Shown: positions 44,035 through 52,517 of the stretch, one piece after another
Position numbering within the stretch: position 1 is the first letter of the stretch
Layout: each line of letters opens with the position of its first letter
NCBI GenBank assembly: GCA_947452005.1
Contig: CANGBC010000001.1
Coordinates: 186,001-250,000, forward strand
Direction: 5' to 3'
DNA: 64,000 nt
From: Beijerinckiaceae bacterium
GTDB lineage: Bacteria > Pseudomonadota > Alphaproteobacteria > Rhizobiales > Beijerinckiaceae
Program-made: the position numbers and the translations under genes
The notes under the pieces: generated by a model
The model's input: the letters and a program-made list of their open reading frames with translations, nothing else
What the model was told of the DNA's origin: nothing
Databases searched by the model: none

Positions 44035-44364
44035 TTAGCGGCGTAAATTCCGCATTGCTCGTGCCAAATCATCAGGGTCACGCCTACCTGCTGTGAGCAT
44101 TAGGGGTGTTGGTATCTTTGCCCACCGTTTATTTTTTCGACCCTCATAATATTTATGTATCTGCTCAAGGAGTTTCTCACCCTTCAAGTTTGGATATTTG
44201 AGATACACATCCCTGTAGACCGTCAGCATTTCTCGAACGGCTAGTAATTTGTCACCGTTGCCCTCATCGTGAATCGAAAAGTTCGATCCTTCTTGACGGA
44301 CAAGGTGCTTATAGAATTTGTGCCCTCTCTGAGATTTTCTGACGGTCTGGATTTTAAGGTCCAA
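44035..44364 (-). CDS. Hypothetical protein of the island
   Basis: A 109-residue basic protein with no family that I recognise. It has KSQRGHKFYKHLVRQEG near the N-terminus, a long middle helix and RRDPDDLARAMRNLRR at the C-terminus. The first possible start is TTG 44364; the ribosome site is weak, and the next Met would be at about residue 46. It is on the minus strand, opposite to the Rep-like gene and the TAGT unit, with gaps of about 250 bp on both sides that probably hold promoters. Confidence 0.55.
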   Translation of the reverse strand: MDLKIQTVRKSQRGHKFYKHLVRQEGSNFSIHDEGNGDKLLAVREMLTVYRDVYLKYPNLKGEKLLEQIHKYYEGRKNKRWAKIPTPLMLTAGRRDPDDLARAMRNLRR

Positions 44365-44581
44365 AACAGTCTCAACAGGATTGGCTAATTTGTCGGTCCG
44401 TCATCTTATATATACAGCAAGGTAGCAGGATTTGGTTAGACCGATAAAAAAAGGTCGGAAAATAAAATCCGTTACATAATTGATACGGTTATTTCTGCCT
44501 AATCTAATTGAAATTGGACTACCTATTTCTATTATTAGGGGAATACGTTCTTTGGTTCCTTGACCCTCTAAAATGAGAGTT

Positions 44582-44597
44582 GTTTCTTATAAGAAAC
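44582..44597. promoter_or_regulatory. 16-bp perfect palindrome, probable operator
   Basis: GTTTCTTATAAGAAAC is a perfect inverted repeat. It ends 19 bases before the ATG at 44617, just ahead of the ribosome site GGGAGG (44605-44610). It is placed like an operator for a dimeric repressor acting on the two-gene TAGT unit. Confidence 0.6.
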
Positions 44598-44616
44598 GGG
44601 GTCTCGGGAGGGCGGA

Positions 44617-45447
44617 ATGAGCATCAAAAATAATATTCATTTTGAGATTCCAAAGGGAAAAGATCTGTCCCTTACCCCAACACTCGTGAACCAACTAAAG
44701 AAACTGCAAAAAGAAGGTCAGGAAAATGTTTGGAGGACCTTTCTCTATGCCGCAGGTTTAAGGGCGGCGTATCAAAAAAACCAAAAGTGGGATTCCTCGT
44801 TCACCGCTTGGTATAAAGATAACAATCTTCAGATGTGTTTTGGTTCGATGTCACAATTCTCAAAATGTGCATCGGCAGGTGAAGTGGTTCATCGATTTGC
44901 TACGCTTTTCCCTGATAGGGAAGATCTAGTCTACGCCCTTCCGACATCTATGAATGCGCTTTATGAGATTAGTTTTCTAATTAAAGGGCAATCCGCCAAT
45001 ACCATTGCAAAATGGATTTATGAGGGCGGAGAGAATTTTGAGGATGATAGCGCTGATGAACTTGGAATTATTAGTCCAGTCGTCACGGCTAAAGAGATAA
45101 CTGAGTTTGCAAAGAAAATTGCAAGTGGGTCTAAACGCAAACAGATCAAAGAAGATCCAGTACGCAAGAAAGAATTCAGTGTTGCTATCGCAACAATTTA
45201 CGCGAGCAAGTCTCTCTTCAGTTTTGATAAAAGGGGACAACATGCCGGCAAAGTCGAACTGCGCGATATCAAGGAACAAATCCGAATGCTCAAAAGACTA
45301 AACCGTAGTCAGTTTGATGTTCGCGATAAACTTACAGATATCGAAGTCAAATATGAATCCAAGAAGGAAAAAGCGGATCCCGTAAAGCGTAAATACAAAA
45401 AGAAAACTTCAGTAAGTAGACCTGCCACAAGGATGGGCGGGAAATGA
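44617..45447 (+). CDS. Hypothetical DNA-associated protein upstream of TAGT
   Basis: A 276-residue, largely helical and basic protein. No family is recognised with certainty. The region WRTFLYAAGLRAAYQKNQKW ... WYKDNNLQMCFGSMSQF, followed by alternating helices, recalls plasmid regulators in which a helix-turn-helix-like segment follows a long helix. The last 60 residues are a Lys/Arg-rich tail that could bind nucleic acid. GGGAGG precedes ATG 44617. Its stop overlaps the next start (ATGA), so the two proteins are probably made in step. Confidence 0.6.
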   Translation: MSIKNNIHFEIPKGKDLSLTPTLVNQLKKLQKEGQENVWRTFLYAAGLRAAYQKNQKWDSSFTAWYKDNNLQMCFGSMSQFSKCASAGEVVHRFATLFPDREDLVYALPTSMNALYEISFLIKGQSANTIAKWIYEGGENFEDDSADELGIISPVVTAKEITEFAKKIASGSKRKQIKEDPVRKKEFSVAIATIYASKSLFSFDKRGQHAGKVELRDIKEQIRMLKRLNRSQFDVRDKLTDIEVKYESKKEKADPVKRKYKKKTSVSRPATRMGGK

Positions 45448-47048
45448 AAAAGCGACAATCAAGTCACGTCGTGAAGGAAAGTCATTCTTATGATGACCTG
45501 CTTTCTTCATCGCCTAAAACGAAAACGCTGATAAACGAATTGAGATCTGGTGCATTAAAGGATGAGATCAAGACTAATATTTCGAAAAGATCGGGTTTGA
45601 CGCAAAAAACAATTAAAGACGTTAAAGTGAAACTATCTAATCAGACCATTGCTGATACTTTTGCTAAACTTATCAAACAAGATATATCCGCTAAAACGAA
45701 GCGGATTGTCTTTGAAGGAAAATACGACGAATTAAAAGGTAAGGCGGTTATTGTTAATCCGCTCAAAAAACGTGGTCCCTATTCCTTTACGGACCTAACC
45801 GATGCTGAGAAGGCAAAAAATCAAGAAAAAAAATTAAAAAATCGACGCAAAATTCAGAACAAGGTTCGTTGGAATACCGATGATTTTTATGAACGTCATT
45901 GGATTGATATGCCTCCATTTGAGAATGAAGAAAAATTACCTTTTGCCGAATTTATTGTTTCATTCCCGAACGTGGATTCACACAAAGCGTGGCTGAAATT
46001 GACCGGTGAAACGGGAAGTAGTTTCTGGTTCAGTGAGGCAGAAGAAAATGAAACTCGGGATGTAGAAAAGCAGATCTGGATTGGACGCAAACCAACAAAC
46101 AGACCGCAATATCCCGTTTATATTATTAGTAAGGGCAGGGCAAAGTATGGACCTTTGACCGCAAAGGTACTTCAGCGACTTGGAATCCCATTTTATCTGA
46201 TGGTTGAACCACACGAATACAATAAATATCGAACGCTCTGTGATTGGGCGAAGGATGTTTTGGTTATAGGCGACAGTAACCATGGTATGGGACCAGGGCG
46301 CGCTAGAAATGCTTGTTGGGATCACGCAAAGCACGTTCTGAAATCAAAGCGCCACTGGGTTCTAGATGACAACATTGCCGATTTCTATCGACTTCATCAA
46401 AACAAGAGAATTCGTGTAGGTGACGGAACAATATTTCGTGCAGCAGAGAATTTCGTAGACCGCTATGAGAACGTGGCGGTTGCAGGGTTTGCCTACACAT
46501 TCTTCCACGTGGCAACGAGTAAACAATATCCATTCAAATTAAATACGAGAATTTATTCATGCTTATTAATTGACAATGATTGCCCCTATAGATGGAGGGG
46601 TCGATATAACGAGGATACAATTCTGTCATTGGATGTGTTGAAAGACGTCAATAAGAATAAAACACATGGTGATTTAAATGAAAAAAACAAAGACGGGACT
46701 TATAAGAATTCTCGGCGTGATCGATTAACTACCGTTGAGTTTGTTTCTTTTCTACAAGCAAAATTGAACACACAGGTTCAGAAGGGCGGGAATACAGCAG
46801 CGTTTTATGGAAAAGAAGGGACCGCCCCTAAATCAATGATGTTGGCAGAGACGCATCCAGATGTAGCGACAAACAAAGAAATGTTTAGTCGGGCGCATCA
46901 CAAAGCGAATTACGAAGTTTTTCGAAATAATTGGCTGATCAGAACTGAAAAGCGCAAGGCAACACTCAAATCGACAGAGTGGAAAGGATTTGGTCGAACC
47001 AATCCTTATGGCATGAAGTTGTCAAACTCTCTGCAACTTAAGGATTGA
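45444..47048 (+). CDS. TET-associated glycosyltransferase (TAGT) fusion protein
   Basis: A 534-residue protein in three parts. Residues 1-145 are basic and variable. About 152-215 match the short domain that often follows ParB-like modules in phages (WIDMPPFE, then FIVSFPNVD and SFWFSEAE). About 220-500 form a TAGT-like GT-A glycosyltransferase: VYIISKGRAKYGPLTAKVL, KRHWVLDDNIADFYRL (DD at 308-309, the likely metal/sugar site), FVDRYENVAVAGF, NTRIYSC and RWRGRYNEDT (384-392). In phages TAGTs glycosylate 5-hydroxymethylcytosine made by TET/JBP enzymes. None is present here, so the acceptor is unknown. Confidence 0.78.
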   Translation: MKKRQSSHVVKESHSYDDLLSSSPKTKTLINELRSGALKDEIKTNISKRSGLTQKTIKDVKVKLSNQTIADTFAKLIKQDISAKTKRIVFEGKYDELKGKAVIVNPLKKRGPYSFTDLTDAEKAKNQEKKLKNRRKIQNKVRWNTDDFYERHWIDMPPFENEEKLPFAEFIVSFPNVDSHKAWLKLTGETGSSFWFSEAEENETRDVEKQIWIGRKPTNRPQYPVYIISKGRAKYGPLTAKVLQRLGIPFYLMVEPHEYNKYRTLCDWAKDVLVIGDSNHGMGPGRARNACWDHAKHVLKSKRHWVLDDNIADFYRLHQNKRIRVGDGTIFRAAENFVDRYENVAVAGFAYTFFHVATSKQYPFKLNTRIYSCLLIDNDCPYRWRGRYNEDTILSLDVLKDVNKNKTHGDLNEKNKDGTYKNSRRDRLTTVEFVSFLQAKLNTQVQKGGNTAAFYGKEGTAPKSMMLAETHPDVATNKEMFSRAHHKANYEVFRNNWLIRTEKRKATLKSTEWKGFGRTNPYGMKLSNSLQLKD

Positions 47049-47060
47049 TTCTAGAAGGGA

Positions 47061-48587
47061 CTAGTTCTGTTCAATTATTTGTGCCTCAATGACACCAAAG
47101 GTTACTGGAAGTCTTGAGCGCCCACGAATGGTCGGCGCTTGATAGGTTGCTTTCTTCACAACAGGCATAGCGTTCACTGTGAAATCATCAGGAATGTCGG
47201 GACTTCCAATAACTAGCGCGCCGCGGCGAGTGACGTCATTTGGTCGGATCCAAGGTGACATTTTCACGCTTGCCTGATCGAAGACGTGAACCTTGTAGGG
47301 TAAGTCAAAGGCAATGGAACCTGCAGTGTGCATTGCGCGCTGACGTTGAGTTTGAACAATATAAACAATACGACCTGATCCGTTTATGCGCCAGTATTCT
47401 TGGGCGTCTCTAAGAATTTTCCGATGATCAAGATTTGAGTACTGAGGTTTCTCGTTTTGTATAGGCACAATGATGGTGCTTATATATCCGAATATGAGCA
47501 ACGATGAAAATACACCTGTAGCAACCAGCGCGCGATGAATTTTAACATTCTCAATTCGGGACAAAATATTAGCAAAATAAATAACCAAGGGTATGATTAA
47601 TGGCGTGATCCAAAGTGGGCGCGGACGAATCCCTAAAAACGGGGAAGCAACTAATAAGACAATTGGTCCAAATGTTGCCGCAAACAAAAACCAATCTCTT
47701 GGACTTGCTGTGTCAGGATGAATTGATTCAATAAGCGCTTTTGAGAACGAACGGAAACCAACGCATAAAACAAAGGGAACTGACGTGAATAAAAACAGAA
47801 TAGTTGAATTCAGGAGCATATTAAATGTGAAACCAAAGACCTCACGTGGCGTTAAATAAACATGATTTATGGCGTGATTAAACGTCGAACTGCCTTTGAC
47901 TAAAACATCATATCCATGTGGCGCGATGATTACTATTGCAGTTAAAGCAGCGATCCATGGACCTGCGCCAAATATTTGCTGACGCCATTTCGGAATTGAA
48001 AAAAAGACTACGCCTAGAGCGGCAACAAGATGAAATATGGAATATTTCGCCCAAAGACCAAGTCCGACACTGACTCCAAATAACAACCAAGAGAATATCT
48101 TGTTTGTGTTGAAAGCATTCCATGCGGTTATGATGACTAATGCCCAAAATGGCATCACGCCGATATTATGATTCAGTTGAACAGGTATGTAGGTCGTGAA
48201 TGGTGAAGCAAGTCCCGCGCATAGTGCGATCAATGCGGGGACCGCTCCAAAAATCGAGAGCAACCAACGTGCGATCAAAAAAATAGATCCGGCAGCCAAT
48301 AATTGAGAAATTAGGTAGAGCGCGCTGTATCGAATAGGTCCCGTGTACCAAGCAAGTGCGATTAGCCACTCCGAAAATGGAGGGTGCTTGGGATATGACA
48401 ACTGCCATTCTGGACCACCTGTCATGCCTTCCGCGGCATCAAGGCGGAGCGAACCTTCAAGCATGCTCGGCAGCACAACCCATATAAGGATATGGGCGGC
48501 AGGAATAAGGTAGAGCAGTTTGCTGATCAAAGATTTAGTTTTTAGGTCCACGATTACCTGCCGCCCATTTAGGTCACCATGCCCCAC
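47061..48587 (-). CDS. GT39-like integral-membrane glycosyltransferase
   Basis: A 508-residue protein with roughly ten or more hydrophobic helices in its first 360 residues and a soluble C-terminus. The first loop carries Asp/Glu (LRLDAAEGMTGG) and the following YPKHPPFSEWL, as in ArnT/PMT-type GT-C enzymes that use polyprenyl-phosphate sugars on the periplasmic side. It probably glycosylates lipid A or a surface protein; the acceptor is unknown. The frame starts at GTG 48587; GTG 48551, with a better-spaced CAGG, could be the real start. It converges with the TAGT gene. Confidence 0.78.
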   Translation of the reverse strand: MGHGDLNGRQVIVDLKTKSLISKLLYLIPAAHILIWVVLPSMLEGSLRLDAAEGMTGGPEWQLSYPKHPPFSEWLIALAWYTGPIRYSALYLISQLLAAGSIFLIARWLLSIFGAVPALIALCAGLASPFTTYIPVQLNHNIGVMPFWALVIITAWNAFNTNKIFSWLLFGVSVGLGLWAKYSIFHLVAALGVVFFSIPKWRQQIFGAGPWIAALTAIVIIAPHGYDVLVKGSSTFNHAINHVYLTPREVFGFTFNMLLNSTILFLFTSVPFVLCVGFRSFSKALIESIHPDTASPRDWFLFAATFGPIVLLVASPFLGIRPRPLWITPLIIPLVIYFANILSRIENVKIHRALVATGVFSSLLIFGYISTIIVPIQNEKPQYSNLDHRKILRDAQEYWRINGSGRIVYIVQTQRQRAMHTAGSIAFDLPYKVHVFDQASVKMSPWIRPNDVTRRGALVIGSPDIPDDFTVNAMPVVKKATYQAPTIRGRSRLPVTFGVIEAQIIEQN

Positions 48588-48656
48588 CGCGGCGCAATAC
48601 TCGTCCTCAGATTTTATCCTTAGGTGCCCCTACCTAAAACAGGTTTCGAACTTAAT

Positions 48657-49247
48657 TCACACTAACTCCACAATCTTCCTCTGCGCCTCCGCACTGCCCT
48701 CAATATATCGTTGGGTAGTGGTCAGGTTAGAGTGACCTGCGAGGATCTGAATATCCCTGAGTGATCCCCCAACAGTCGATATCTTCCGTGCTGCATTGGT
48801 GATGAAGGTTCGTCGCCCTGAGTGACTTGAGCACCCCTGAAATCCAAGGGTGCAGTACCAACGACCAAATTGGTTCACCACCGCCTGTGCAGACGTTCTG
48901 TCTGACCTCTCAGTGGTTATGAGGTAGGCGGATGGGCGGATGCCGTCCCCCCCTTCATTCAGCAGGTCGGTCAACGCCCCCCTGAGTTCGGCATTTAGGG
49001 GGATGATGCGCCCTGAGCGTCCCTTTGAAGCACGGTCCTGTAGGTGGATTGCGGTCCCAATCCGACTGTCAGAATCTGTCACCATTCCCCACGTCAGACA
49101 GGCGATCTCTTTCGCCCTTAACCCTGCCCTGACCGATAGCAATACTATTGTTCGATTTCGAATGGGGTTTCTGGACTTGCCTATATAATTGAGCAGTGCA
49201 TCAATCTGACCCTTAGAGAGGGTCTTCGCTTGTTTTCCTAATGCCAT
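48657..49247 (-). CDS. Tyrosine recombinase, catalytic domain only
   Basis: The 196-residue protein (start ATG 49247, with GGAGA upstream) is a tyrosine recombinase catalytic domain. All core residues are present: Arg44 (AGLRAKE), His142 and Arg145 (HSGRR), His172 (GHS) and the nucleophile Tyr181 in TTTQRYI. The N-terminal core-binding SAM-like domain of XerC/D and phage integrases is missing, so it must bind DNA differently or rely on a partner. The element's main integrase is the gene at 51145. Resolution or inversion within the element is one possible role. Confidence 0.82.
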   Translation of the reverse strand: MALGKQAKTLSKGQIDALLNYIGKSRNPIRNRTIVLLSVRAGLRAKEIACLTWGMVTDSDSRIGTAIHLQDRASKGRSGRIIPLNAELRGALTDLLNEGGDGIRPSAYLITTERSDRTSAQAVVNQFGRWYCTLGFQGCSSHSGRRTFITNAARKISTVGGSLRDIQILAGHSNLTTTQRYIEGSAEAQRKIVELV

Positions 49248-49495
49248 TGGTTGTCTCCAGTCTGATGATGAAAAATCAGTCTGGAAACTAATTATAACCA
49301 ATCTAACTTGGCTGAAAACAACAGATCTAAAAAAATGGAATGACTACAAACGGTTAGATTCACTGATGATAAAATGACAATTAGATCATCACTGAACATA
49401 CATAACACCGCCTTGATTTATTTAATTCGGCAGCCAGAAATTGAGAAAATAACTCAGCGTCCTTAGTGGTTTTGGATCATATTAGAGGTTTGTAT

Positions 49496-51082
49496 ATGCA
49501 GTATAAGGCACAATACAACTGGGCATTGATTTTAGCGCTTTGCTCAATTTTCATTTTTAGCGAAAATGTAAAATCCCAATCGCTAGCTGAAAAATGTCAG
49601 TCCGATGGTGGTTATGCAGCAATCGAAAGTTGCACTAATGCAATAAAACAGAATCCAAGAAATGAAGATTTGTATTTGTATCGCGGGAACGCATATTTGA
49701 AGCGCGGTGAAAACGATGTAGCGATAACAGATTACTCGCGAGCAATTTCCTTAAATACTAATTACGTTAATGCTTATTTGAATAGAGGCATTGCATGGAG
49801 CAACCAAGGAAATCAGGATCGAGCAATCATCGATTTCGATCAAGTAATCAAATTAAGTGCAACAAATGCAGACGCATACTTTAATCGCGGTAATGCTTGG
49901 TATAAAAAAGGTGATAAAGACCGCGCTATTATTGATTATAATAAAGCACTACTCATAAACCCAAATAATTCAACTTTTTTATATAATCGTGGTCTAACTT
50001 TGGGTGATAAAGGTGATTTAGATAAAGCGATAGCGGACTATAGTTTAGCAATAAAAATTGAGCCAAACAAAGCAAACGCGATTTATAATCGCGCTACCCA
50101 CTATGAAAAAAAGGGACAAATTAAAGATGCGCTTGATGATTTTGAGCGCTATTTAAAACTGTATCCAAAAGACGAGGCAGCAATCTCGGCAGTAAAACGA
50201 TTGGGAGAAAAACTTACATTTTCAGAAGTTTATATAACCCCCTTTATTCGGGTGGTAAGAGGTTATTTCAGCTCATTAGGCGAGTACTTTTTTCATGACA
50301 TTTTTCTTGGTATCGCTTTACTAATTATATTTATGATTAGTTATTGGCTGTTCAAAAAACCAAATGAACGAAAGCAAGAATTTTTTGAAAATGTACCACC
50401 AAAACCAACTACGAATTCAGCTGAATTCTTGAATACGCCGGTCTCTGATGAGGCAGGAAGCAATAATATTGAAATTGAAAGCATAACAAATCATGCCTTC
50501 AATATTAAAAATGAAATTAAAGAAACTGATACCGCACAAGAGAGCTCAAAATCGTTCGAGGCACTCCACGGCGAATCTCAAGGCATCCGGGCCTCAATTG
50601 CAGGTATAGAAAATCAACAAAGCGAAGTTAAAAAAGAGACATCCCATTGGATTTTATGGACTGGCGGAATTGCTGCTGCAATTGGGTCAGCAATTTTTCT
50701 TATCCCGAATTCCATATCCTGTGACGGCACTCAGGTGAAAGAACAGTTGATGCAACTTATAACTCGCAAAGATATGGGATATTTTTCACATTTGAGACCT
50801 ATTGCAATACTCTGGAGATATGACGTGATTTCATACGCCGAATTTAATGCTGCGAATCAAGGAAAACCTCTTCCTACGAACATAAGTTTCAATGAAGTAA
50901 GAACGACTTATAAAAACGATGACATAAAAATGGTGCAATGTGCTGCTAAAATTACAGTAGCTATTTCGCGGGGTTCAGCGTGGCAGGATTTCGAATACCA
51001 AGTACAAAGTTCGTCTAGTGGAATTGTAATTCATTTTAAAGTTTATCCTGAGAATCAGCTGCCATATTTTATCAGACCTTAG
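49496..51082 (+). CDS. TPR protein with two membrane segments
   Basis: The 528-residue protein has an N-terminal hydrophobic segment that may be a signal peptide (about 8-25). About five tetratricopeptide repeats follow (about 45-225; e.g. NAYLNRGIAWSNQGNQDRAI and AYFNRGNAWYKKGDKDRAI). Next come a transmembrane helix (about 262-282), a Ser/Glu-rich linker, a second hydrophobic segment (about 385-403) and a soluble C-terminal domain without recognised family. TPRs bind peptides. AGAGG lies seven bases before ATG 49496, favouring it over an in-frame start at 49466. No partner is obvious. Confidence 0.75.
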   Translation: MQYKAQYNWALILALCSIFIFSENVKSQSLAEKCQSDGGYAAIESCTNAIKQNPRNEDLYLYRGNAYLKRGENDVAITDYSRAISLNTNYVNAYLNRGIAWSNQGNQDRAIIDFDQVIKLSATNADAYFNRGNAWYKKGDKDRAIIDYNKALLINPNNSTFLYNRGLTLGDKGDLDKAIADYSLAIKIEPNKANAIYNRATHYEKKGQIKDALDDFERYLKLYPKDEAAISAVKRLGEKLTFSEVYITPFIRVVRGYFSSLGEYFFHDIFLGIALLIIFMISYWLFKKPNERKQEFFENVPPKPTTNSAEFLNTPVSDEAGSNNIEIESITNHAFNIKNEIKETDTAQESSKSFEALHGESQGIRASIAGIENQQSEVKKETSHWILWTGGIAAAIGSAIFLIPNSISCDGTQVKEQLMQLITRKDMGYFSHLRPIAILWRYDVISYAEFNAANQGKPLPTNISFNEVRTTYKNDDIKMVQCAAKITVAISRGSAWQDFEYQVQSSSSGIVIHFKVYPENQLPYFIRP

Positions 51083-51144
51083 GAAATGCGCTGGAATGGT
51101 TTGTGCGGCCTCCTTACCCTTTTCTGAAACATGCGAAGACGCCG

Positions 51145-52362
51145 CTAATCGAATGGATAATCTTTATCCTTCGGTTTAGTTTCTTTGTTCCGTCGTGCCT
51201 TCGTAATTTGTGCCGCAAGTTCTGATGACACAGTCTGTCCGTAGAACTTCTCGAGCATTTCAACTGACGTACCCATCTGTTTTGCCAACAAGAATGGCGA
51301 CAATCCATTTGATAAGCGCATAGTCGCGTAGAAATGTCTGAGCGAATAAATCGTTCTTGTTCCGCCATTGCGCTCTAATGGAATCTCACAGAATTTCAGC
51401 AGTGAGATGAAAGAATTTTTCATCGTCTGTATTTGTTTTCCATCTTTGTGACAGAATACGACTTGATCAGTTGGGGGTGACTTACCCAATTCTAGTTTAC
51501 GCAAATCATAAATTCTTTTGAGATATTCATCAGCACCTGACTGAAATACGACTTCACGCATTCCAGTTTTACCAGTTACTTCTCCGATTAATCTTTTTCC
51601 GTCTTCACTCGGAATTGTTCTCAAGTCGCCCCAACGCAGACCACGCAGTTCTCCAATCCGTAGTCCTGTGTTGGCAAGTGTTAGTGCGTATTGCTGCAGC
51701 ATGAACCGTTGGCGCCAAGTCGCTTTCGATTCGCCTTCTGCAACCCATAGTGGCGCCTTTTTATAGATGACACGCCATTCATTGAGTGTGAATGTTGGTC
51801 TGCGTTCCGAATTTGCTTTTGGGGGCACAGTGTCAGGCATTACCTGAATGTAGCCACGGGAAATCGCAAATTTGAAAACAGGGAGGATACTTGTGCGCTC
51901 CCGTCTCAGTGTTCCATTCGATGGTTGTTTGCGGTTGTAGTTTGTTTTCCGCCACGCCCAATAATCAGAGAATTCGACAGGACCAATCGTGTCTATGCGT
52001 TTAGGTCCAAAAAATACCAGGGCATAATTCGCAGCACGGTCGATTGTGCCCTCCCATGAACCGCCACGTCGTGTGTGCCCCATGGTTCTGACGAATTTCT
52101 TCCATTCTTCGAAAACTTGCTTGAATGTTTTGGAGGTGACGGTCCCACCTGCCTTCACGTGCAGATAAGTATCCTCATACAGATTGAGAGCGAACCGCTC
52201 TGCTTCCTTGAAGTCTTCAGTTTTGGCACTGACGACTTTGTAACCTGCGGCATTTGGGACCCTGATTCGGACCTGCCACTTCGGATTTTTGAGCGTTGAG
52301 CGCTTGTAGAGAATGACTCTGCCGTCGCCTCTAAGATCATGTTGATCTGAGTAACCTGACAT
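51145..52362 (-). CDS. int: Phage-type tyrosine integrase
   Basis: A 405-residue integrase with an N-terminal arm-binding region (about 1-70, with WQVRIRVPN), a core-binding domain (about 78-178) and a catalytic domain (about 185-385). Catalytic residues: Arg235 (NTGLRIGELR), Arg342 and His343 in YSLRHFYAT, and the nucleophile Tyr374 in EKFYG. The normal second His is Thr365 in the MGTSVEM variant found in many alphaproteobacterial integrases. It lies 155 bp from the tRNA-Arg 3' end, facing away from it, which is the usual place for the integrase that made this insertion. Confidence 0.92.
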   Translation of the reverse strand: MSGYSDQHDLRGDGRVILYKRSTLKNPKWQVRIRVPNAAGYKVVSAKTEDFKEAERFALNLYEDTYLHVKAGGTVTSKTFKQVFEEWKKFVRTMGHTRRGGSWEGTIDRAANYALVFFGPKRIDTIGPVEFSDYWAWRKTNYNRKQPSNGTLRRERTSILPVFKFAISRGYIQVMPDTVPPKANSERRPTFTLNEWRVIYKKAPLWVAEGESKATWRQRFMLQQYALTLANTGLRIGELRGLRWGDLRTIPSEDGKRLIGEVTGKTGMREVVFQSGADEYLKRIYDLRKLELGKSPPTDQVVFCHKDGKQIQTMKNSFISLLKFCEIPLERNGGTRTIYSLRHFYATMRLSNGLSPFLLAKQMGTSVEMLEKFYGQTVSSELAAQITKARRNKETKPKDKDYPFD

Positions 52363-52428
52363 CGCAGCGTCCCTAAAATTTCTGATTCTGAAGTTATATC
52401 AGGACTTTAGGGAGAAAAAATCACTTTT

Positions 52429-52445
52429 TGTCAATGTTCTGTCAA
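52429..52445 (+). promoter_or_regulatory. Candidate integrase arm-type site, right
   Basis: TGTCAA (52429-52434), five bases, TGTCAA (52440-52445), the same motif and spacing as at 42341-42357. An inverted TTGACA copy follows at 52456-52461. It lies between the integrase gene and the tRNA. Confidence 0.5.
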
Positions 52446-52517
52446 CGAGGCAAAATTGACATTTTGATAAATTTCAAAATTTGTCACTTTATAAGTATTT
52501 GATTTTAATAATGAATC

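Noticed and set aside
42277-44617. Shared GGAGGGCGGAAT at the left attachment junction and at the ribosome site of the 276-residue gene
   Set aside because: A 12-base match of a purine-rich sequence that contains a ribosome site can occur by chance. There is no second feature to link them.
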